Below, piece after piece: positions 6,855 through 12,552 of a DNA stretch of 12,552 nucleotides. The DNA lies in the NCBI GenBank assembly GCA_024695315.1, contig JAILIJ010000207.1:1-12552 (forward strand), given 5' to 3'. The notes under the pieces are model-generated. The model was not told the DNA's origin and made no database searches. It saw only the letters and a program-made list of their open reading frames with translations. A program made the translations under genes and the position numbers. The stretch comes from Bacteroidaceae bacterium. GTDB taxonomy: Bacteria; Bacteroidota; Bacteroidia; Bacteroidales; Bacteroidaceae. Positions within the stretch are counted from its first letter, which is position 1. Each line of letters opens with the position of its first letter.

Positions 6855-8435
6855 TTAATAACCTTCATTCTGTTTGAAACCTGGGTTATTGTTAAGAGTT
6901 GTTGTAGGAATAGGGAAAACACGACAAGTCTTATCAAAACGTGCAGTAGGGAATCCCTTTTTATGGAATCCATATTCGCTCTCAAAAGTACCAAAACGTA
7001 TCATATCGTTACGTCTCCAGTTCTCATCGAAGAACTCTCTTCCACGCTCATCAAGCAACTCCTCGAGCGTTGGATTAGCTGTTATTTCTGGAGCATTTAC
7101 ATATTTACGAATCTGGTTAAATAGACTCTGTGGAGTATCACCATTTGTAGCATTAGCACCACGAAGAATAGCCTCACATTTAGTAAGAATAACATCTGCA
7201 TAACGGAAAATAGGAAGGTCATTTGACTGATTTCTATTATTCTTGTAATCATCATCAGTAATATACCATTTAATTGACTTGTATCCCTGAGACCAACCAT
7301 TTACATCTGCTCCAGTATTCAATTCTTCATTTTCATCTTTAAGTGTAATATCTTTAGTAAGTACAACAGGCTCTCCATTATAAGTAAATGGTGTTGATGT
7401 CTTTTCATAAGTCAAAGGATCATGCATATAAACTTGTCCACCTATGATTACTCCATTACGGTCATCACCATCAAGTGAGAACAAATCAGACATTTCTGGA
7501 GTCATAGAAAAGTTTCCACCACAAGATTTAGACAAAGTCATTCCATAGTAACTTGTACCAGTATTTGCCTGACGCCAAGAACGTGGACGTCCATATTGCA
7601 TACCTGTAGCAGTATATGTATCATAAGGAATTGCATAGATAAAATCCTTAATATGATATCCATTATTAGGATAGAACTTAGAACGATAAGAATCTGTTAA
7701 GTCAAACTTTCCGGACTTGATTATATCATCACATAATTCAACTACACGATTCAATTTTTCATTCTTATAATTTGCGGCATCATAAGCTGTAACATCACTT
7801 GCTGTATATACCGGCCAGTTAATATAAAGCTTAATAAGAAGAGCCTCAGCCATCCACTTTGTTGCTGTGCCATAAGTTTCCTCAGTCACCTCTTCTGAAA
7901 GATAAGGAATAACCTCTTCAAGTTCATCAGCTATAAATTGAGCAACTTCAGCACGTGGGTGACGTTGTATTTTTACACTATCGTCGAAAATCTGATCAAG
8001 TATAGGAGCATCTCCATAGCTATCAATAAGAATCCAATGGAAATAAGCTCTCATAGCTCTTGCAGCACCAGAGTTAGCCTTATCATCTCCAAATTCAATG
8101 ATTTTATTATTAGCTTTTGTAATACCTGCTGTTATATCATCATACCATCCAATAGAAGCATCATCTGGAGAATAATTATGAAGTGAAGCATGAGCATAAG
8201 TACCAGAATCGTAGTATCCACCTTCGAAGCTTATACCAACCCATTCATCGCTTGATAAAGCTTGCGCCTCCATATATCTACGTCCCATAGTACCACGTAA
8301 GTGAGTATATACTCCACTCAAGTCAGGATTAGGATTGTAATCATAATTAGCTACTGTATCTACATCCAAGTCTGTACAACCTGTTGTAAGTCCTAGAATC
8401 CCAGTAGCAAGAAATAATTTTATATAATTTTTCAT
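6855..8435 (-). CDS. SusD/RagB-family outer-membrane glycan-binding lipoprotein (526 aa)
   Basis: SusD-like proteins are surface lipoproteins that form the lid over a SusC transporter and capture the glycan or peptide. The lipoprotein signal ends in LTTGC with the lipidated cysteine at residue 20, followed by the acidic stretch TDLDVD. The body is the usual helical TPR-rich fold; MRAYFHWILIDSYGDAPI (near residue 128) matches the conserved helix followed by a GD-P turn. The closing part carries ERGREFFDENWRRNDMIRFG (463-482) and the family's C-terminal signature, PIPTTTLNNNPGFKQNEGY (508-526). Length is typical. The start lies 32 bp after the SusC stop and is certainly co-transcribed with it. 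The bound substrate cannot be read from the sequence; the divergent arabinofuranosidase suggests an arabinose-containing glycan. The identification is secure, the substrate is inference. Confidence 0.96.
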   Translation of the reverse strand: MKNYIKLFLATGILGLTTGCTDLDVDTVANYDYNPNPDLSGVYTHLRGTMGRRYMEAQALSSDEWVGISFEGGYYDSGTYAHASLHNYSPDDASIGWYDDITAGITKANNKIIEFGDDKANSGAARAMRAYFHWILIDSYGDAPILDQIFDDSVKIQRHPRAEVAQFIADELEEVIPYLSEEVTEETYGTATKWMAEALLIKLYINWPVYTASDVTAYDAANYKNEKLNRVVELCDDIIKSGKFDLTDSYRSKFYPNNGYHIKDFIYAIPYDTYTATGMQYGRPRSWRQANTGTSYYGMTLSKSCGGNFSMTPEMSDLFSLDGDDRNGVIIGGQVYMHDPLTYEKTSTPFTYNGEPVVLTKDITLKDENEELNTGADVNGWSQGYKSIKWYITDDDYKNNRNQSNDLPIFRYADVILTKCEAILRGANATNGDTPQSLFNQIRKYVNAPEITANPTLEELLDERGREFFDENWRRNDMIRFGTFESEYGFHKKGFPTARFDKTCRVFPIPTTTLNNNPGFKQNEGY

Positions 8436-8467
8436 TTGTTTCTTTATCTTTTAGAGATTATACAGAT

Positions 8468-11458
8468 TTAGAAATTAACCTTTACACCAAGAAGATATGA
8501 CTTTGTGTGTGGATAAGTTGTCCAACGATAATCAACTCCAGGTGCAATACCACCCATATTTACCTCAGGGTCGAGTCCTTTGTAACCAGTAATAGTAAAC
8601 AGATTGTTAGCTGTTCCGTATACTGTAAGATTCTTAATCCAACCATTAAAATTATTGAACGTGTAACCTAAAGTAAGAGTTTGGAGGCGTAGGTAACTTC
8701 CATTTTCTATCCATCTATCTGATGGGAGGTTAGAACTTGTAACAAGTGTAGATGTACCATCTGCTAAAGTTACAACTTGCTCTGTAGCAAAGTCGCTAAG
8801 AACATTCTTACCATTAGAGAAAAGTTCAGAGCTCATATATTGAGCACGTGAACCGTTATATATTTTATTACCGAATACACCTGTAAAGAATACAGTAGCA
8901 GTCCAGTTTTTCCAAGTTAAAGTGTTGTTCCAACCAAGATTCAATTTAGGTTGAGCAGAACCTGTTACAGTCTTGTCTTTTGTCTGTGGATCAGTTGTTA
9001 CCTCACCAGTTCTTGCTCCTGTTTCCTCATCGTGTACATAATAAGTTGCGCGTCCCTCATCATTAAATCCTGCAAACTCGTATGTATAGAAAGTACCGAT
9101 AGAATAGTCTTCCATAATATTTTGAGTTGTACCATTAGCAGAAACACCAGCTATTCTTGGATCTCCTTGGTAGAAATTATCACTCTGGAACTTTTCATTA
9201 TTAAGTTTATCAACACGGTTCATATTGTGAGACAAATTCAGATTTGTGTTCCATCTGAAACCTTTGCTCTGAATTATATCAGCATTAATAGAGAATTCAA
9301 TACCACGGTTTGTCATCTCGCCGACATTAGCAAAATATGATCCAAAAGGATACTTGAGTGTAGAAACAGGGAATGACCAAATAAGGTCAGTAGTCTTTTT
9401 ATTATAGAACTCAACAGTACCATTGATACGTCCTCCTAAGAAAGCGAAATCAACACCTACGTTAAACATTCCTGTGCTTTCCCATTTGAGGTCAGGATTA
9501 GCATTCTTATCTACTTCATATCCATTATTTACAATATCAACAAGTGTGAATGTCTGAACAGATTGTAGGTAGTCAAATCCCATAGAGTTACCACTTACAC
9601 CGTATCCTGCACGTAATTTAAGTGTTGTGAACAAATCCTGATTCTGCATAAAATCTTCCTCAACAATATTCCATGCTGCACTAACAGAAGGGAAAGTAGC
9701 CCACTTATTGTTTTTACCGAAAACAGAAGAACCATCACGACGGATAGATGCCTGTAAGATATATTTACTATCAAAGGAGTAGTTTGCACGACCATAGAAA
9801 GATATGTCTTTTCTTATTTGCTTCACACCACTACTCTTATCAGTAACATTGATAGATGTTCCATAATCAATTCTATACCATTTAAGGTTGTCATCTGCAA
9901 AATTATAAGCACTCATTCCAAAACCATCGTCAGTTGTACGCTGTTCCCAAGAATAACCAGCCATCAATGCCAATTTGTGAATATCATCCCAAGTGTGATT
10001 ATAGTTACCAAATGTCTCAAATGAATGCTCATCATTGAAATATGTGCTACGTGAACTATAACCTTTATATCCTTCTTTTATCTGAGACTTAGAAGTATTG
10101 TATGAACTTGATGTACGCTGACGATTATTGAAAGAATAGTTTGCATTCCAATCAAGTCCTTCCATAATATGTACTGTAGCCTTAGCAATAAACTGCTGAC
10201 GCTTCCAATTGTTTTCACCAGTATCCTCATTTATCATAGATAGAGGATTGAAATTCTGTGTAGAAGTCTTGTCTAAATAATAATTACCTTCTGAATCATA
10301 TACAGGATTAAGTGGTGAATAATAATTCATAGCATCGAGAACTGATGCTCCATCAATACCTGTAGAAACTCCCTGATATTTACCATAAACAAGATTAGCA
10401 CCCAAAGAGAGATCCAAATAGTCCTTAAGAAGTTTAGTAGATATTAAAGAACGTAAGTTCAGGCGGTTAAAGTCAGATCCCTTAACTACGCCCTGACGAT
10501 CACTATAGTTAGCACTAAACATATATTTAGTTTTCTCATTACCGCCATTGATAGATAAATTGTGATTGTGGCTTACACCAGTGCGAAGTACTTCTTCCTG
10601 CCAATCAGTATTACCGCCATTATCATTAGGCAGAGTCATCCCGACTTTCTGTGATAGACTACGCAACTCATCAGCGCTCATCATATCAAGTGTCTTAGAA
10701 ATCTGGTCAAAACCTACGTATCCGTTATAGCTAACATTTGTATTACCAGACTTACCACTCTTAGTAGTGATAATAATCACTCCATTAGCAGCCTTAGAAC
10801 CATAAATTGCTGTTGCTGTAGCATCACGAAGTACATCTATGCTTTCGATATCGTCAGGAGCAACCATAGAGATGTCCACACCAGGAATACCATCAATAAC
10901 ATAATAAGGTGACATAGCTCCATCACGAAGAGTAGAGACACCACGAAGGGTTATCGAAGGAGTACCGTTAGGGTCTCCTGTTGATGTTACGACAAGTCCA
11001 GGCACTTTACCTTGGAGCATCTGAGCCGGATCAGTAAACACACCTTTATTAAGGTCGTCAGCCTTTACAGTAGTAATAGATGAAGTGACGTCTTTACGCT
11101 GCATACTACCATAACCTACAACAACCACATCACTCATAAGTTTAGAGTCCTCATTAAGATACACATTTAATTTAGGCCCTTTAACTTTAGACTCTTTTGT
11201 TTCAAAACCAATGAAAGAGAATACGATAGTCTTTCCCTTGTCAACATTGATTTCATAAGAACCGTCAAGTTTTGTTACTGTACCATTAGTTTTGACGCCT
11301 TTTTCGACGACATTCACTCCTGCGAGTGGTTCGCCATTGTTGTCCTTAACTACACCAGTCACTTTCTGAGCAAGCATAGAAACAGAACTTAACATGAAAA
11401 GAAGCGCATACGTAAACGCACACTTCTTCCACATTGGAGAAAATAGCTTTTTACTCAT
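8468..11458 (-). CDS. SusC/RagA-family TonB-dependent outer-membrane transporter (996 aa)
   Basis: This is the energised outer-membrane pore that imports oligosaccharides captured by the SusD partner. Residues 1-30 are a signal peptide ending in SMLA before QKVTG. Residues about 31-105 are a carboxypeptidase-regulatory-like beta-sandwich (GVVKDNNGEPLAGVNVVEKG), the usual N-terminal domain of SusC proteins. A TonB-box-like segment, DVVVVGYG, sits at 110-117. The plug follows, with SusC signatures MLQGKVPGLVV (147-157), LRGVSTL (171-177), YYVIDGIPG (185-193) and IYGSKAANGVIIITTKSG (218-235). The remainder forms the 22-stranded barrel, ending in LLGVKVNF with the expected terminal Phe. There is no STN domain, so it is not a FecA-type signal-transducing receptor. 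Length is normal for the family. It is the promoter-proximal gene of the pair. The substrate is unknown; an arabinose-rich plant glycan is inferred from the divergent glycosidase. Confidence 0.97.
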   Translation of the reverse strand: MSKKLFSPMWKKCAFTYALLFMLSSVSMLAQKVTGVVKDNNGEPLAGVNVVEKGVKTNGTVTKLDGSYEINVDKGKTIVFSFIGFETKESKVKGPKLNVYLNEDSKLMSDVVVVGYGSMQRKDVTSSITTVKADDLNKGVFTDPAQMLQGKVPGLVVTSTGDPNGTPSITLRGVSTLRDGAMSPYYVIDGIPGVDISMVAPDDIESIDVLRDATATAIYGSKAANGVIIITTKSGKSGNTNVSYNGYVGFDQISKTLDMMSADELRSLSQKVGMTLPNDNGGNTDWQEEVLRTGVSHNHNLSINGGNEKTKYMFSANYSDRQGVVKGSDFNRLNLRSLISTKLLKDYLDLSLGANLVYGKYQGVSTGIDGASVLDAMNYYSPLNPVYDSEGNYYLDKTSTQNFNPLSMINEDTGENNWKRQQFIAKATVHIMEGLDWNANYSFNNRQRTSSSYNTSKSQIKEGYKGYSSRSTYFNDEHSFETFGNYNHTWDDIHKLALMAGYSWEQRTTDDGFGMSAYNFADDNLKWYRIDYGTSINVTDKSSGVKQIRKDISFYGRANYSFDSKYILQASIRRDGSSVFGKNNKWATFPSVSAAWNIVEEDFMQNQDLFTTLKLRAGYGVSGNSMGFDYLQSVQTFTLVDIVNNGYEVDKNANPDLKWESTGMFNVGVDFAFLGGRINGTVEFYNKKTTDLIWSFPVSTLKYPFGSYFANVGEMTNRGIEFSINADIIQSKGFRWNTNLNLSHNMNRVDKLNNEKFQSDNFYQGDPRIAGVSANGTTQNIMEDYSIGTFYTYEFAGFNDEGRATYYVHDEETGARTGEVTTDPQTKDKTVTGSAQPKLNLGWNNTLTWKNWTATVFFTGVFGNKIYNGSRAQYMSSELFSNGKNVLSDFATEQVVTLADGTSTLVTSSNLPSDRWIENGSYLRLQTLTLGYTFNNFNGWIKNLTVYGTANNLFTITGYKGLDPEVNMGGIAPGVDYRWTTYPHTKSYLLGVKVNF

Positions 11459-11552
11459 TTCGTTTTTAGTTTGATTTTAATAGATTTATTTTCTTGTTTA
11501 TTGGTATACAAATACAAAAAAGTTTTTTCGTCAGGTTTTTAAATTTACGATG

Positions 11553-11583
11553 CAAAAATATAAAAAATTTTGATTTGATGAAA
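11553..11583 (-). promoter_or_regulatory. Candidate promoter of the SusC-SusD transcript
   Basis: On the minus strand TATTTTTG (11560 to 11553) matches the TAnnTTTG -7 consensus. TTTC (11583 to 11580), one base from the TTTG -33 consensus, lies 19 bp upstream, which is the expected spacing. Initiation about 7 nt downstream would give a leader near 88 nt, long enough for the post-transcriptional control seen at some Bacteroides SusC genes. The AT-richness of the region raises the chance of a fortuitous match. Confidence 0.48.
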
Positions 11584-11630
11584 CTTATGGCATTTAATTG
11601 TAATAATATTTTAAAAAATAGATACAAAAA

Positions 11631-11705
11631 GAACAATACAAATCTTAAATCAACAAATCTCGAAATATAAAAATCGTACAAGATTGGAACAATATAGTGC
11701 AAATC
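11631..11705. repeat. Short repeated motifs between divergent promoters, possible operator
   Basis: GAACAATA occurs exactly at 11631-11638 and 11687-11694, and each copy is followed by CAAATC (11639-11644 directly, 11700-11705 after 5 nt). ACAAATCT is repeated directly at 11638-11645 and 11653-11660, a 15-bp period. The cluster lies about 50 bp upstream of the SusC -33 element and also upstream of the glycosidase -7 box, so one regulator could serve both genes. In low-complexity AT DNA such short repeats may be coincidental. Confidence 0.3.
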
Positions 11706-11750
11706 ATAAAAAATGGATTTTTAACCTATAGGAATTTTAATAAATATCCA

Positions 11751-11758
11751 TAACTTTG
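11751..11758 (+). promoter_or_regulatory. Candidate promoter -7 box of the GH127-type gene
   Basis: TAACTTTG is an exact TAnnTTTG -7 box, identical to the one in front of the hydrolase-dipeptidase gene, and is followed by TGG. Initiation near 11765 would leave a leader of about 30 nt before the ATG at 11794. No TTTG is found at the -33 position, consistent with a promoter needing an activator, as expected for a glycan-induced gene. Confidence 0.5.
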
Positions 11759-11793
11759 TGGAAAATACTTAACACTAATATAATCATATCTAA

Positions 11794-12552
11794 ATGAAAA
11801 AAATTTTAGCATTATCTATGGCTGCCACTCTTTCACTTGGAGTGCAAGCACAAGACAAATCTGGCTACCCTATCACACAGGTGCCATTTACGAGTGTAAA
11901 GGTTACACAAGGTACTTTCTGGGGACAGCGTTTGGAAGCGAGCAGAAATGTTACCATACCTCTTGCATTCAGCAAATGTGAAGAGACTAATAGGTATGAA
12001 AACTTCACTCGTGCTTCTCAACATATAAAAGATCCTTCAAAGGTGTTCAAGGTTGATCAACATGCATACACTTTTGATGATACAGACCCATACAAAACTC
12101 TTGAGGGTGCCAGCTACCTTATGCAAACATACCCAAATGCAACATTCAAGGGTAAGAGTTTGGACAAATATTGCGATAGTGTAATTGCAGTTATAGCAAG
12201 CGGACAGGAACCAGACGGATATCTTAATACATTCCGCACCATGAATCCAGAACATCCTCATAACTGGTCTGGTTCTAAGCGATGGGAGCGTGTTGAAGAT
12301 CTTTCGCATGAATTCTACAATCTAGGACATCTTTGCGAAGCTGCCGTTGCCCACTATTATGCAACAGGAAAGAAAAGTCTCCTTAATATTGCTATCAAAT
12401 ATGCCGATAACGTATGTAAAGAAGTTGGTAGCAAGGAAGGTCAGGCGCATGTAGTTCCTGGACACCAGATTGCAGAAATGGGTCTTGCTAAGCTTTATCT
12501 TGCCACTGGCGATAAGAAATATCTTGAACAAGCAAAATTCTTCCTTGACCAG
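11794..12552 (+). CDS. DUF1680-type glycoside hydrolase (GH127/GH146 class), probable beta-L-arabinofuranosidase (N-terminal 253 residues; truncated by window edge)
   Basis: The frame opens at the ATG at 11794 and stays open to the right edge, so the gene is incomplete; full proteins of this group are roughly 600-800 residues. Residues 1-20 are a signal peptide (MKKILALSMAATLSLGVQAQ), pointing to a periplasmic enzyme. The mature start PITQVPFTSVKVTQGTFWG (26-44) and LAFSKCEETNRYENF (58-71) are the usual opening of DUF1680 proteins. QEPDGYLNT (138-146) and HEFYNLGHLCEAAVAHYYAT (172-191) belong to the alpha/alpha-barrel that forms the active-site cleft. The catalytic Cys/Glu cluster of GH127 lies further downstream and is off the edge, so activity and subfamily cannot be confirmed. 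Characterised GH127 and GH146 members remove beta-L-arabinofuranose from plant cell-wall proteins, arabinans or pectin side chains. It is divergent from the SusC-SusD pair, which suggests a shared glycan utilisation locus. Confidence 0.9.
   Translation, partial: MKKILALSMAATLSLGVQAQDKSGYPITQVPFTSVKVTQGTFWGQRLEASRNVTIPLAFSKCEETNRYENFTRASQHIKDPSKVFKVDQHAYTFDDTDPYKTLEGASYLMQTYPNATFKGKSLDKYCDSVIAVIASGQEPDGYLNTFRTMNPEHPHNWSGSKRWERVEDLSHEFYNLGHLCEAAVAHYYATGKKSLLNIAIKYADNVCKEVGSKEGQAHVVPGHQIAEMGLAKLYLATGDKKYLEQAKFFLDQ

Larger units (their letters stand above)
11459..11793. other. Divergent regulatory region between susC-like and GH127-type genes
   Basis: This 335-bp stretch is strongly AT-rich and separates two outward-facing genes. 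I see no supportable coding sequence. It holds a candidate promoter for each gene (see separate entries), an approximately 88-nt leader in front of the SusC gene, and a cluster of short repeated motifs midway between the promoters. The leader contains AAAAAAGTTTTTT (11516-11528), which has too small a loop to be a confident hairpin. No riboswitch or recognisable RNA gene is visible. Confidence 0.7.

Noticed and set aside
8951..9340. 129-residue plus-strand open frame inside the SusC gene
   Set aside because: It is a Cys- and Ser-rich translation of the antisense strand of a secure TonB-dependent transporter, with no domain or promoter.
11466..11702. 78-residue minus-strand open frame upstream of the SusC gene
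   Set aside because: It is a Phe/Ile/Leu/Lys-rich translation of AT-rich intergenic DNA and spans the SusC promoter and leader.
11833..12531. Three short minus-strand open frames at the right end
   Set aside because: They are antisense to the continuous plus-strand DUF1680-type glycosidase frame and have no recognisable content.
1..12552. Search for CRISPR arrays, tRNA/rRNA genes, insertion sequences and phage genes
   Set aside because: No regularly spaced repeats, cloverleaf-like genes, transposase frames or terminal inverted repeats were seen on either strand by eye.

Overview
The window looks like a chromosomal stretch of an AT-rich Bacteroidales bacterium, most likely of the Prevotella/Segatella group. 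The evidence is a SusC/SusD pair, a lipoprotein with a short Bacteroidetes-type lipobox, the gene order DUF6242 - DUF6089 - uppS - bamA, and promoter boxes of the form TAnnTTTG with no E. coli-style -10/-35. The species assignment is inference from family content only.

Layout. (1) Positions 1-4700, all minus strand, form an envelope-biogenesis cluster. A DUF6242-type lipoprotein, a DUF6089-type outer-membrane-like protein, undecaprenyl diphosphate synthase (uppS) and BamA (truncated by the left edge) run in the same direction with 67-93 bp gaps. A likely promoter lies in front of the DUF6242 gene and a weaker one in front of bamA. (2) Positions 4875-6781, minus strand, hold a single-gene unit for a bifunctional cytoplasmic enzyme: an N-terminal class I glutamine-amidotransferase-fold gamma-glutamyl hydrolase (PuuD/C26 type) fused to a C-terminal zinc dipeptidase (M19). 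It has its own promoter, which also shows that the in-frame upstream TTG is not the start. (3) Positions 6781-11583, minus strand, hold a SusC/SusD outer-membrane glycan-uptake pair ending in a 16-bp hairpin. (4) Positions 11459-11793 are an AT-rich divergent promoter region with short repeated motifs. (5) Positions 11794-12552, plus strand, are the start of a secreted DUF1680-type glycosidase (GH127/GH146, beta-L-arabinofuranosidase class), cut by the right edge.

How they work together. The SusCD pair and the divergent arabinofuranosidase look like the edge of a polysaccharide utilisation locus for an arabinose-containing plant glycan. SusD captures and SusC imports the oligosaccharide, and the exported glycosidase trims it. 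The left cluster couples production of the lipid carrier (uppS) with outer-membrane protein insertion (bamA). The two hypothetical envelope proteins encoded upstream of them are candidates for outer-membrane accessory roles. The amidotransferase-dipeptidase fusion sits between the two modules as an independent peptide-salvage unit. I see no tRNA or rRNA gene, CRISPR array, insertion sequence or phage gene. Most of the window is ordinary for Bacteroidales. The points most worth a second look are the two-domain gamma-glutamyl hydrolase/dipeptidase and the uncharacterised lipoprotein/outer-membrane pair ahead of uppS-bamA.
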